From contig DAOTWA010000033.1 in assembly GCA_034435955.1 (NCBI GenBank), positions 1 through 25,146 of the forward strand: 25,146 nt of DNA, given 5' to 3'. Below the pieces are notes generated by a model that did not search any database, was not told the origin of the DNA, and saw only the letters and a program-made list of their open reading frames with translations. Positions within the stretch are counted from its first letter, which is position 1. Every line of letters starts with the position of its first letter. This document shows positions 8,503 to 16,163 of this stretch, piece after piece. The DNA is from DAOTWA01 sp034435955 (GTDB taxonomy: Bacteria > Chloroflexota > Anaerolineae > Anaerolineales > Anaerolineaceae). The position numbers and the translations under genes were made by a program.

Positions 8503-8786
8503 GCCACAACCGTATACACTAGAAGCTGAGATTCCTTGTAAAGCGCTTTCAAACTAGGCTGCAAGGATCGGTGAAGCTCAGAATTGCGCCAGTGGCTGGC
8601 CGCTTCGGCCGTCTCGAAGCGGATGACCATTTGATAGCGAGTGGGATCCTCCTGCTCGCAAAGGAGCTCAGCCTTGATAAATCCGGGCATAGAAGCCATG
8701 GCTGGGCGGTATGTTTTGATAAAGAAGCCGATGAAATCGGCGGTCTTTTCCGGGTAGACCTGGAAGGTGACGTGGCGTTCGATCAT
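8499..8786 (-). CDS. Small ABM-domain (dimeric alpha/beta barrel) protein
   Basis: This 95-residue protein has the pattern of the antibiotic-biosynthesis-monooxygenase/YgiN fold. It starts with a beta strand (HVTFQVYPEK), has a helix with an F-x-x-F-I-K-T-Y pattern, a central PGFIKAELL, a strand YQMVIRFET, the helix AEAASHWRNSELH and a last strand LLVYTVV. Members of this fold are cofactor-free oxygenases, dismutases, or sugar mutarotase/lyase-like proteins. Nothing here fixes the reaction. The ribosome site is weak, and the ATG is nine bases after the aldolase stop, so translation probably depends on the upstream gene. Its stop overlaps the IclR start. A conserved place in the operon would suggest an accessory step on the sugar acid. 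Confidence 0.8.
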   Translation of the reverse strand: MIERHVTFQVYPEKTADFIGFFIKTYRPAMASMPGFIKAELLCEQEDPTRYQMVIRFETAEAASHWRNSELHRSLQPSLKALYKESQLLVYTVVA

Positions 8787-8795
8787 GTTATTTTG

Positions 8796-9443
8796 TCAAT
8801 TCTGGCGGCCCAAGAGAGCCTGCTCGCGAAAGCTTCGGGCGCGCGCAGTGATCTCTGAGAAGTTGCGGGCGTCCAGCAGCTTTTGATTTACCAGCTCACT
8901 GCCTACGCCGACCATCACCACGCCGGCGCGGAAGAATTCAGCGGTGTTCTCCACAGTAACGCCGCCCACGGCGGCCAAGCGCACCTGGGGCAGGGGGGCT
9001 TTAACGGCTTTGATATAGGCGGGGCCGCCCACGCTGGCAGGAAAGACTTTCACCACGCTGGCTCCGGCTTCCCAGGCGGTGAGAATCTCTGTGGGTGTAT
9101 AGGCGCCCGGAATGGCTGGGATGGAATAGCGGTTGCACATTTCGATGATACTTACGTCGAGCGTCGGGCAGACGATGAATTGTGCTCCGGCCAGGATAGC
9201 CGCCCGGGTGGTTTCGGGGTCAAGCACCGATCCTGCGCCAAAGAGAACTTTTTGGCCAAATTGAGCAGTGGCCTGGCGGACGACCTCCAGCGCGCCGGGC
9301 GTGGTCATGGTGACCTCGATCGCCTGCACCCCACCGTTTAGAACCGCCTCGGCTGCCTCCAGAAGCTGGTCAGAGCTATTGGCGCGCATGATAGCCACCA
9401 CGCCGCAGTCGAGCAGCCGTTCCAGTGTTGGAGAAGAAACCAT
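8796..9443 (-). CDS. eda: KDPG/KHG aldolase (2-keto-3-deoxy-6-phosphogluconate aldolase)
   Basis: This enzyme cleaves 2-keto-3-deoxy-6-phosphogluconate to pyruvate and glyceraldehyde 3-phosphate, using a Schiff-base lysine. The 215-residue TIM barrel shows the key residues of the family: Glu43 in AIEVTM, the phosphate/carboxylate loop GAGSV (69-73), PGAYTPTE, and the Schiff-base Lys132 in VVKVFPAS. The start is set at the ATG at 9443, which has GGAGG four bases upstream and gives the normal family length. An in-frame ATG at 9485 adds 14 residues and has no ribosome site. It is the first gene of the ten-gene operon, about 240 bases from the predicted transcription start. The sister activity on 2-keto-4-hydroxyglutarate is also possible. 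Confidence 0.93.
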   Translation of the reverse strand: MVSSPTLERLLDCGVVAIMRANSSDQLLEAAEAVLNGGVQAIEVTMTTPGALEVVRQATAQFGQKVLFGAGSVLDPETTRAAILAGAQFIVCPTLDVSIIEMCNRYSIPAIPGAYTPTEILTAWEAGASVVKVFPASVGGPAYIKAVKAPLPQVRLAAVGGVTVENTAEFFRAGVVMVGVGSELVNQKLLDARNFSEITARARSFREQALLGRQN

Positions 9444-9551
9444 AAAGCCTCCAGAGAAGAGGATGGATTGATAAGATACATTCATGAACAGTCGTGGTTC
9501 TGTTCTTGCTTGCTAATTGGTCAACTTGTGAAAACTGATACGAATAAATGT

Positions 9552-9582
9552 GCGACCTGGTGGTACAGTACCATCAGGTCGC
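9552..9582. promoter_or_regulatory. 31-base near-perfect palindrome in the eda operon leader
   Basis: Two 14-base arms (9552-9565 GCGACCTGGTGGTA and 9569-9582 TACCATCAGGTCGC) match at 13 of 14 positions around a 3-base centre. It lies about 105-135 bases after the predicted start of transcription and about 110 bases before the eda start codon. It could be an operator for the operon's IclR protein or another regulator, or an RNA hairpin. No T-run follows on the minus strand, so it is not an intrinsic terminator. Confidence 0.6.
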
Positions 9583-9656
9583 AGAAAGGAGAACCAGGAG
9601 GGATGTTCGAACGCGCAGTGTGTAGGACATCATTTTGTGCTATTTACGCATCGTGT

Positions 9657-9673
9657 ATTTCACACAATGAAAT
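9657..9673. promoter_or_regulatory. Candidate operator ATTTCA-N5-TGAAAT just after the eda operon start point
   Basis: A perfect 6-bp dyad with a five-base centre (9657-9662 and 9668-9673) lies about 12-28 bases downstream of the predicted transcription start. That position suits repression. The size resembles the roughly 15-17-base palindromes bound by IclR-family proteins. Assignment to the IclR protein encoded in this operon is an inference. Confidence 0.45.
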
Positions 9674-9691
9674 ATCCATTTACCTAATGAA

Positions 9692-9720
9692 ATTATAGTC
9701 CAGGAGAAGCGAGTTGTCAA
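9692..9720 (-). promoter_or_regulatory. Consensus sigma-70-type promoter of the sugar-acid operon
   Basis: On the minus strand TTGACA (9720-9715) is followed by exactly 17 bases and TATAAT (9697-9692), matching the housekeeping consensus at all twelve positions. An A/T-rich stretch lies just upstream (9721-9735). The predicted start is near 9685, giving a leader of about 240 bases before eda. Such a strong promoter would normally need a repressor, which fits the dyads just downstream. Confidence 0.85.
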
Positions 9721-9942
9721 TAGGTTTTTATCAATTTGGCTTTGATTGTTCCCTGATTAGGCTGGGTCTAGGTGTGCGCTTTGCTGAACCGAAAAAATAA
9801 GGATGCGGGTGCCTTGCTTAGTCCATGTCACCCCATGAGCAGGTTGTAAATTGCCAAGTAGGGAGGAAGATCGATGGGTGGCTGCTTCAACACTGCTGCC
9901 ACCTTCATGATCGGAAATGTTCGAATCGATCAACGACAAAAT
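9721..9942. other. Spacer between the histidine-kinase gene and the eda promoter
   Basis: These 222 bases contain no gene I can support. After the kinase stop codon the same frame stays open for about 60 codons until 9757, but the only start is TTG, there is no ribosome site and no protein family is recognisable. A weak inverted repeat, GGTGGC/GCCACC, lies near 9876-9902 without a T-run. Confidence 0.5.
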
Positions 9943-11355
9943 TTATTCTTCGCTTCTGTCTTTAAACAAAGCCGGGGTTGGATAGGCAAACGTCTCGCTT
10001 TCCTCAATACTGGCTCCACGGTTGATCCAGCGTAAGGCCACTGCCAGTGTTAGCACCACACCGCCCGCCAGTTGAGCGACTCGTTCCTGCATCCCCATCA
10101 GCCCCTGGTCTTTCGGGTTATCCGCGCCCGGTTGGATGTCCTGCGGGTCGAAGCCGCGACCGTCATCCTCAATTTCCCCATGAAACCAACCGTCTGTCTG
10201 GGCCAGGCGTATGGAAACCCGGTGTGCATCTGCATGGCGAACGATGTTGATTAAGGCTTCCTGGAAGATACGATTAAAGCCCGTCTCTACCTCTGGAGCC
10301 AGGCGCCTGGTCAAGCTTTTGGCATCTAATTCAAAAGTTATGGATGTGTTGCTCAGCAACCGGTCTGCCTGAGAACGCAATGCGGCCAACGCCTGACCAA
10401 GCTCGTCATGCAGTTCGCGGGCGACGCGCTTGCCCTCATCTTCCTGGGCTGTGATCAGCCGTTTGAGCAGTTCACCCCGCTCTGCACTTCGGCGCTGCAA
10501 ATCATCGGATAGCTGGCGAATTTCGATCTCACGCGCATCCACGCGCGCCACCATCTGGTTGAAGGCCAGCGAGAGCTGCCCGATTTCATCGGGCTGATTT
10601 TCGGGGAGAGGCGCGGTTAGCTGACCCAGACCCATCTTGGTGATGGCAACCGATAATTTCCCCAACCGGCTGAGAACAACGCGGTTGAGCACCAGATTCC
10701 CAACAACGGCGGAGGTCAAGAGAGCGGCCAGCCACCAGAGAAGATGCTGCCACATGTCGGTGGTCAGGGACGCCTCCAGAGGGGTCATCGAAATGTCTGT
10801 CAGCAATTCGCCATTTAAACGATGGGAAGGCGAGTGGCACCCTTCACATTCAGGACGGTTCCGAATTGAGTTCATCGTGCGGAACACACGCTGGCCACCC
10901 GGCAGAGTCACGACAACGCTGCTGGGACGATCGGAGGGAGCCAGGCGGTGGCAGGGCTGGCAGGTTGGATCGCGGTTGTCCAGTTGTGCGCCGGCCCCCT
11001 GACCGTTTGGCGCGAAAACGATGCGCCCGGAAGTGTCCAGCAGATAGACGACGCGCAACATTTTATTCTCGCCGATCGAATCCAGAATGTGTTGAAGCTC
11101 CTCCTGGTTGTGATCCAGCATCGCTTGCTGCAGGCTGTTTTCGATGGTGAGACCTGTCTGCGACGCCAGCAGGCTCAGGTTGTCCATCATTCTCGCCTGA
11201 GCGGTTTTGTACTGGAACACCATAAAGGTGCCCAGGATAATGATTAAGGGTAGAATGACGCTGAGGGTGACTTTAACGCGCAAACTGAGCCCACGATGCC
11301 TGTCAGACGATGGGCCAGAAGAAATTCCTATCTTTAAATTACCATCCCTCCCCAT
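9943..11355 (-). CDS. Membrane histidine kinase with two c-type heme motifs, shortened catalytic core
   Basis: This is a NarX-like sensor kinase of 470 residues. In order it has a membrane span (about 26-48), an extracytoplasmic domain with CQPCH (132-136) and CEGCH (170-174), a second span (about 203-226), HAMP (about 224-277), a HisKA_3 phospho-acceptor motif ELHDELGQ (His316), an N box FQEALINIVRHA (364-375) and a G1 box DDGRGFD (397-403). The two CxxCH motifs predict covalent heme c, so the signal may be redox state or a gas. His316 to the N box is only about 55 residues, half the usual spacing, so the second dimerisation helix seems deleted. After GMQERVAQLAGG the normal GxGT end is absent. 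No response regulator adjoins. The protein may be impaired or a recent decay product. The start ATG has no clear ribosome site. Confidence 0.8.
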   Translation of the reverse strand: MGRDGNLKIGISSGPSSDRHRGLSLRVKVTLSVILPLIIILGTFMVFQYKTAQARMMDNLSLLASQTGLTIENSLQQAMLDHNQEELQHILDSIGENKMLRVVYLLDTSGRIVFAPNGQGAGAQLDNRDPTCQPCHRLAPSDRPSSVVVTLPGGQRVFRTMNSIRNRPECEGCHSPSHRLNGELLTDISMTPLEASLTTDMWQHLLWWLAALLTSAVVGNLVLNRVVLSRLGKLSVAITKMGLGQLTAPLPENQPDEIGQLSLAFNQMVARVDAREIEIRQLSDDLQRRSAERGELLKRLITAQEDEGKRVARELHDELGQALAALRSQADRLLSNTSITFELDAKSLTRRLAPEVETGFNRIFQEALINIVRHADAHRVSIRLAQTDGWFHGEIEDDGRGFDPQDIQPGADNPKDQGLMGMQERVAQLAGGVVLTLAVALRWINRGASIEESETFAYPTPALFKDRSEE

Positions 11356-11628
11356 TCATGGCCCAGAAGATAGCCCTTTACGAGCAACCATGATATCCAG
11401 GCACTAAGACGGGTGTCCAATGCCCGGATAACCCCGATCAGTAGAGTCGTATAGAAAAAAATTCGGATCCGATGCCCGATCCCTTACAATAGCCGTGCAG
11501 GAAAGCCGATGAATTTTGGACTAGATGGATAAGATAACTATATTATAAACCCTGGCTTCCAACTTTGGAGCCAGGATTGGGTGACGTGCATTGTCGCTTT
11601 TGGAGTTAATGCAGTGAATTCAGGTGAT
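11356..11628. other. Intergenic region between the kinase and CarD genes
   Basis: These 273 bases hold no gene. An imperfect hairpin at 11551-11575 probably ends the CarD transcript. A run of seven A on the plus strand (11454-11460) would read as a T-run on the minus strand after a weak GGATC/GATCC stem. I see no convincing promoter for the kinase gene. Confidence 0.5.
11551..11575 (-). terminator. Possible terminator of the CarD gene
   Basis: The inverted repeat CCTGGCT (11551-11557) and AGCCAGG (11569-11575), extended inward by CCA/TGG past a single bulged base, lies about 55 bases after the CarD stop. On the minus strand it is followed by GTTTATAATATAG, which is A/T-rich but not a clean T-run, so efficiency is uncertain. 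Confidence 0.45.
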
Positions 11629-12144
11629 TCAGGATTCTGTGCTTGTCGTGTTGTCGTTGGTCAACAGTTCTTTTAACTCCCGTTCAGCCTGCTGGACGGA
11701 TACAGACATGGACAGGCTCCATTCATTCAGCAGGAAGCTCGTCGCGCGTTCCAACACGGTATTATCATTGTCGTTCATTTTTTTGAAGTGTTTGTGATAC
11801 GTAAGATCACGAATGATCCCACACACCGACTCGAGCGAGCTGTCCTTCAGGCGTTCCGCCAGTTGCATTTTTCGCTCCATGCGATCGTCGGCAAGGCCCT
11901 CAGCCGGAGCGGTAAGTATGCGAAAAAGTTTTCGGAATTCTTTCGCCGGCGTAGGAAAACGCAGGCTTTGTTCACCCTTTTCATTGGCTGGCACCCAAAG
12001 CGTCAGGTCGCGAATTTGAACGACATAATAGCGGCCGATTTCGCCAGATAACTGTTTTTCTTCCAGGCGCAGGATCACACCTGGGCCATACACCCCATGG
12101 ATGATCTGGTCGCCCACGTGGAAGGCCAAATCTTGCTCTAACAT
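11629..12144 (-). CDS. CarD/CdnL-family RNA polymerase-binding regulator
   Basis: This 171-residue protein has an N-terminal CarD_CdnL_TRCF domain (FHVGDQIIHGVYGPGVI at about 8-24, then YYVVQIRDLTLWVPANE) that in relatives binds the beta subunit of RNA polymerase and stabilises open promoter complexes. The C-terminal part (about 85-171) is helical with many charged residues, as in mycobacterial CarD, where it touches promoter DNA. The length is close to that of the mycobacterial protein. The ATG at 12144 is preferred; GGAAGG lies about 12 bases upstream, rather far, so an in-frame TTG at 12171 is a possible alternative. The gene stands alone between the V-ATPase terminator and a weak hairpin of its own, and must have a promoter at about 12170-12230. 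Confidence 0.88.
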   Translation of the reverse strand: MLEQDLAFHVGDQIIHGVYGPGVILRLEEKQLSGEIGRYYVVQIRDLTLWVPANEKGEQSLRFPTPAKEFRKLFRILTAPAEGLADDRMERKMQLAERLKDSSLESVCGIIRDLTYHKHFKKMNDNDNTVLERATSFLLNEWSLSMSVSVQQAERELKELLTNDNTTSTES

Positions 12145-12221
12145 TAGCTGTATCCGCCTTCCCAGAAGCAAAGTACTTCGTTTTGTAACATTGCTTCAAC
12201 AGTATGCGTATAGAGAGAAAC

Positions 12222-12253
12222 AAAAAATCGCCAGTCATGCGCTAGGACTGGCG
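12222..12253 (-). terminator. Intrinsic terminator of the V/A-ATPase operon
   Basis: On the minus strand a perfect 8-bp stem (CGCCAGTC 12253-12246 with GACTGGCG 12236-12229, loop of nine) is followed directly by ATTTTTTG. This is a standard Rho-independent terminator, about 65 bases beyond the stop codon of subunit D, and it separates the operon from the CarD gene. Confidence 0.9.
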
Positions 12254-12317
12254 GATGGTGCGCAGATCCCACACAAGATCGTAATTATTATATCATAAAA
12301 TTGGTGGGCGTGAAGCA

Positions 12318-12986
12318 TTATTTCGCTTCTATTTCCTCGATTTTCACTTCTTGTGGATGGCTGTGCTCATCGCCAGCTCTTGTCTTGAGCAGTTTGAGGC
12401 GGAAGATATCTTCCCGCTCGCGCTCCTCGAGCGAACTCTGGATGAATGTGATGGTCTCCTCGTAATTGGGTATGAATATAAATTGGAGAGCATTGACCCG
12501 CCGCTGTGTCTTGCGAAGCTCGATGGCCAGCCGCCAGACGGTGGTCACCAGACGGGAGAGTTCAGGGATGCGCTGGATCACTTCGCGGAACAGGGCCCTG
12601 GCCTCGTCCAGGCCGGCGGTGGTGTCGCCCAGGCTGTAAGGCATGACAGGCGGTTCACCGCTGGCTTCGATCAACGGGATAGGGATGCCCATGACGCTGC
12701 GGTATTTGAGATGCACTTCGACGGTCTTGTGAACCGCGAGGGCGGCCCATTCGACCTGCTCGCGACCCATGGTGAGCATGGCCGTTTCCAGCGCATAGTA
12801 CGCCGCGGTCATCAACTTTTCCATGTCCCGCTCGAGGGCTTCGGCTTCATCGGCCACGCGGATGAGCTCTTTCGCCAGCACTTCCCGCTTCTGGTCGAGA
12901 ATCTCATAGCCCTCGCGGGCGAAGCGCAGCTCCTGTTTCATGCGAATCAGATTGCTGCGCGTGGGCGGAACATTAATTCGCGCCAT
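12318..12986 (-). CDS. atpD: V/A-type ATPase subunit D (central stalk)
   Basis: Subunit D is the long coiled-coil shaft that turns inside the A3B3 ring. The 222-residue protein begins with the family hallmark VPPTRSNLIRMKQEL and continues with a long helix (REGYEILDQKREVLAKEL), ending in a second long helix (about 150-205) with FIFIPNYEETITFI. The ATG at 12986 is chosen because AGGAAGG sits just before it and the protein then begins in the normal way; upstream codons in the frame code for an unrelated, arginine-rich stretch. The start lies 14 bases inside the end of the subunit B gene, so the two are coupled. The acidic tail (EEIEAK) after about residue 205 is variable in the family. Confidence 0.95.
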   Translation of the reverse strand: MARINVPPTRSNLIRMKQELRFAREGYEILDQKREVLAKELIRVADEAEALERDMEKLMTAAYYALETAMLTMGREQVEWAALAVHKTVEVHLKYRSVMGIPIPLIEASGEPPVMPYSLGDTTAGLDEARALFREVIQRIPELSRLVTTVWRLAIELRKTQRRVNALQFIFIPNYEETITFIQSSLEEREREDIFRLKLLKTRAGDEHSHPQEVKIEEIEAK

Positions 12987-14400
12987 AGCCTTCCTGGTAA
13001 TATGTGTTGATCTCTTCCTGGGTGAGGCGGGTGAGCTCCTCCTTGGGCAGCATGGAAATGAGCTGCCAGCCAATGTCAAGCGTCTGCTCGATGCTCCGGT
13101 TTTCGGTCGGCTCCTGATTGATGAACCGTCTTTCGAAGGCGCGGCCGAATTTCAGGTATTGCTGGTCCACAGGGGTCAATTCCTCCTCGCCGATGACGGA
13201 AGCCAGCGCACGCACGTCCTGCACATGGGCGTAAGCCGCGTATAGCTGCGCTGACCAGTGGCTATGATCGCTGCGGGTGCGTCCCTCTCCGATGCCATCC
13301 TTCATCAGTCGCGACAGGCTGGGCAGTACGGAGATGGGCGGATAGATGCCCTGAAGGTACAACTCACGCCCCAGCACGATCTGCCCTTCAGTAATATAGC
13401 CAGTGATGTCCGGGACCGGATGAGTGATGTCATCGTTGGGCATGGTTAGGATTGGGATCTGGGTGATGGATCCCTGGCTGTTTTTAATGCGTCCGGTGCG
13501 TTCATACAATGAAGCCAAATCGCTGTAGAGGTAACCCGGATAGCCCTTGCGGCTGGGGACCTCGCCGCGGATATTGGAAATCTCGCGCAGCGCTTCGCAG
13601 TAGTTGGTCATGTCGGTAAGGATGACCAGCACGTGCATGTCGAGCTTAAAGGCCAGGTATTCGGCTAAAGTCAGGGCAGCGCGTGGAGTGACCAGGCGTT
13701 CCACCGGAGGATCATCGGCCAGATTCAAGAAAGTAGCCACACGGGTCAAAGCGCCACTTTCGATGAATGAGTTGCGGAAGTAAGTGGCCACGTCATTCTT
13801 CACGCCCATGGCAGCGAAGACGATGGCGAATTGTTCCGCCTGAGAAGCCTTTTGTCCGACTGGCGCGCCCAGGGTGGCCTGACGTACGATCTGGGTGGCG
13901 AGCTGGTCGTGCGGTAAACCTGCGCCCGAGAAGAGCGGCAGTTTCTGGCCGCGCAACAGCGTGTTCATACCGTCGATGGCCGAGATACCGGTCTGGATAT
14001 AATCGCGCGGGTAAACGCGCGCGTTCGGGTTAATCGGTTCGCCGTTGATGTTGGCGTAATGGTCGGCGAGCGGTTGCGGCCCTCCATCCAACGGCCGCCC
14101 CAGGCCGTCGAAGACCCGACCGAGCATCTCCTCGGCTACGGGGATGTAAAAGGGGCGTCCCTGAAAACGAATACGGGTGCCGTCGATTGAAAGGCCGGTG
14201 GTGCCGGCAAATACTTCCACGACGGCCATGCCGTTGCCCACTTCGAGCACGCGTCCGTAGCGCTGCCCTCCATTTGCGTCCACAATTTCGACCACTTCGT
14301 CGTAGCCAACGTTGCCGATACCCTCGACCACCACGATCGGACCTTCGACCCGGCTGGCGCCGACGACTTCGAGTAATCCAAGATCGACTGCCTCACTCAT
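12973..14400 (-). CDS. atpB: V/A-type ATPase subunit B (non-catalytic ring subunit)
   Basis: Subunit B alternates with A in the soluble hexamer. The 475-residue protein has the beta-barrel N-terminus, a nucleotide-like domain in which the P-loop is replaced by SGAGLPHD (158-165), as in all B subunits, and the conserved stretches ALTLAEYLAF, VLVILTDMTNYCEALREI and PSLSRLMKDGIGEGRTR. The absence of a GKT motif is normal for this subunit. The start ATG overlaps the stop of subunit A by four bases (ATGA), and the end overlaps the subunit D start by 14 bases. Length and motifs leave no doubt. Confidence 0.97.
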   Translation of the reverse strand: MSEAVDLGLLEVVGASRVEGPIVVVEGIGNVGYDEVVEIVDANGGQRYGRVLEVGNGMAVVEVFAGTTGLSIDGTRIRFQGRPFYIPVAEEMLGRVFDGLGRPLDGGPQPLADHYANINGEPINPNARVYPRDYIQTGISAIDGMNTLLRGQKLPLFSGAGLPHDQLATQIVRQATLGAPVGQKASQAEQFAIVFAAMGVKNDVATYFRNSFIESGALTRVATFLNLADDPPVERLVTPRAALTLAEYLAFKLDMHVLVILTDMTNYCEALREISNIRGEVPSRKGYPGYLYSDLASLYERTGRIKNSQGSITQIPILTMPNDDITHPVPDITGYITEGQIVLGRELYLQGIYPPISVLPSLSRLMKDGIGEGRTRSDHSHWSAQLYAAYAHVQDVRALASVIGEEELTPVDQQYLKFGRAFERRFINQEPTENRSIEQTLDIGWQLISMLPKEELTRLTQEEINTYYQEGYGAN

Positions 14401-16163
14401 AGATATTCCGCCTCCAGCTTGTCGAACTGATCGTTAATTTCCTGCCGGATGCCTTCCAGCTTATCGACCTCTTCATTGGCCACGGTCATCTTCATGCGTA
14501 TCAACCGGTCTATGATCGGCAAGGCATGGATGACCGAGATGGGTGCACCTCGTTTGATTACGCGCTGGGCGCGCTGGTGGAAGTAAAGAATCAGGTTGAG
14601 CATGCGGATTTGCTTCTGGACGGTCGAGAATGCATCCACATCGTCAAAGGAATTTTGCTGTAAGAAACCCTCGCGCAGCAGGCGGGCTGTTTCCAGGATC
14701 AGGCGTTGTTCGTCCGGCAGGGTATCCGGTCCAACCAGCTTGACGATTTGCGAGAGGCGATCCTCCTCGCTGAGGATCTCCATGGCCATCGTTCGCATGG
14801 CGTACCAGTCGAGGCCAACCTGCTGGCGCCACCAATCGGAAACATCTTCCACGTATTCGCTGTAGCTATCCAGCCAGTTGACCGAGGGATAGTGGCGAGC
14901 CGAAGCCAGCGACTTGTCCAGCGCCCAGAAGCAGCGAATGAATCGCTTGGTGTGCTGGGTGACCGGTTCGGAGAAGTCGCCGCCAGGCGGGGAAACGGCA
15001 CCGATCACGCTGATAGAGCCGAACCGCCCATTCAGCGTCTCCACCGCGCCGGCTCGTTCGTAGAACTCAGCCAGGCTGTCGGCCAGGTAGGCCGGATAGC
15101 CCTCTTCGGCTGGCATCTCTTCCAGGCGGCCCGAAATCTCACGCAGGGCTTCGGCCCAGCGCGAGGTCGAATCGGCCATCAAGGCGACGTGGTAGCCCAT
15201 GTCGCGGTAATATTCGGCGATGGTGATACCGGTGTAGATGCTGGCTTCGCGAGCTGCCACGGGCATATTGGAGGTGTTGGCGATGAGCACGGTGCGCTCC
15301 ATCAACGGACGGTTGGTGCGTGGATCGATCAGGTGGGGAAATTCCTGCAGCACTTCGGTCATCTCGTTCCCGCGTTCGCCGCAGCCGATGTAAACGATCA
15401 CCTGCGCATCGGCCCACTTGGCAATGCTGTGCTGGGTAACGGTCTTGCCAGAGCCGAAGCCGCCTGGAATCGCCGCCGCGCCGCCCTTTGCCAGCGGGAA
15501 AAATGTATCCAGCACACGCTGGCCGGTGATCAACGGCTCGGATTTGCCGCGACGGGCGCGGTATGGCCGCGCCTGGCGCACAGGCCAGCGCTGTAGCATG
15601 GTCAACTCGACTTCGCCGGTCTCGGTGCGCAGGCGGGCAATCGTCTCATCGATTGTGTACATTTTCGCCGGTGCAACCCAGGTCAGTGTGCCTTGCAGGT
15701 TGGGCGGCACCATCACGCGGTGTTCGAGCGCGGCTGTTTCAGGGACGGTGCCCAGAATGGCCCCGCCGCTCACCTCGTCGCCGGCCTTGGCCACAGGCGT
15801 CCAGTTCCAGCGGTCTTTGTGGTAAAGAGGGGTGAGGTGGACGCCCGGACGGATGAATGCGCCTCTGCGCATCTCGATGACGGGCAGTGGACGCTGAATG
15901 CCGTCGAAGATGCTGCGCAGCAAACCCGGGCCAAGCTCCACAGAGAGCGGCAGGCCGGTGCCGAACACCGGCGCGCCCGGCCGCATGCCCGAGGTCTCTT
16001 CGTAAACCTGGATGGTGATCAGGTCGTCGTCGAGGCCGATCACCTCGCCCACCAGATGTTCCTCCCCAACCTCAACCAGCTCCAACATGGTCACCTGGCG
16101 GGAACCGCGGGCACGGATGACCGGCCCACTGATCCAGGTAACTGTTCCGATCTGATCGCTCAT
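14397..16163 (-). CDS. atpA: V/A-type ATPase subunit A (catalytic)
   Basis: This is the ATP-hydrolysing or ATP-making subunit of the rotary enzyme. The 588-residue protein shows the N-terminal barrel, the non-homologous bulge domain found only in V/A-type A subunits (about 110-190, with GTVPET), the P-loop GGFGSGKT (234-241), the catalytic Glu263 in GERGNEM, and PSVNWLDSYSEY. The GSGKT form matches archaeal and bacterial A subunits and differs from F-type beta (GGAGVGKT). The ATG shares four bases (ATGA) with the end of subunit E, and its stop does the same with subunit B. Whether the enzyme makes ATP or pumps ions cannot be read from this subunit. Confidence 0.97.
   Translation of the reverse strand: MSDQIGTVTWISGPVIRARGSRQVTMLELVEVGEEHLVGEVIGLDDDLITIQVYEETSGMRPGAPVFGTGLPLSVELGPGLLRSIFDGIQRPLPVIEMRRGAFIRPGVHLTPLYHKDRWNWTPVAKAGDEVSGGAILGTVPETAALEHRVMVPPNLQGTLTWVAPAKMYTIDETIARLRTETGEVELTMLQRWPVRQARPYRARRGKSEPLITGQRVLDTFFPLAKGGAAAIPGGFGSGKTVTQHSIAKWADAQVIVYIGCGERGNEMTEVLQEFPHLIDPRTNRPLMERTVLIANTSNMPVAAREASIYTGITIAEYYRDMGYHVALMADSTSRWAEALREISGRLEEMPAEEGYPAYLADSLAEFYERAGAVETLNGRFGSISVIGAVSPPGGDFSEPVTQHTKRFIRCFWALDKSLASARHYPSVNWLDSYSEYVEDVSDWWRQQVGLDWYAMRTMAMEILSEEDRLSQIVKLVGPDTLPDEQRLILETARLLREGFLQQNSFDDVDAFSTVQKQIRMLNLILYFHQRAQRVIKRGAPISVIHALPIIDRLIRMKMTVANEEVDKLEGIRQEINDQFDKLEAEYL

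Noticed and set aside
9552..9582. T-box or terminator reading of the 31-base palindrome
   Set aside because: It has no T-run, no specifier stem and no T-box core, and the downstream gene is not for an amino acid or tRNA ligase.
9757..9939. 60-codon frame after the kinase gene
   Set aside because: It has only a TTG start, no ribosome site and no family pattern, and it overlaps no conserved feature; treated as chance or as kinase debris, not as a gene.
14706..15596. Long plus-strand frame opposite the ATPase A gene
   Set aside because: The minus-strand frame is a certain catalytic subunit; the opposite frame is a composition shadow without start signal or family pattern.
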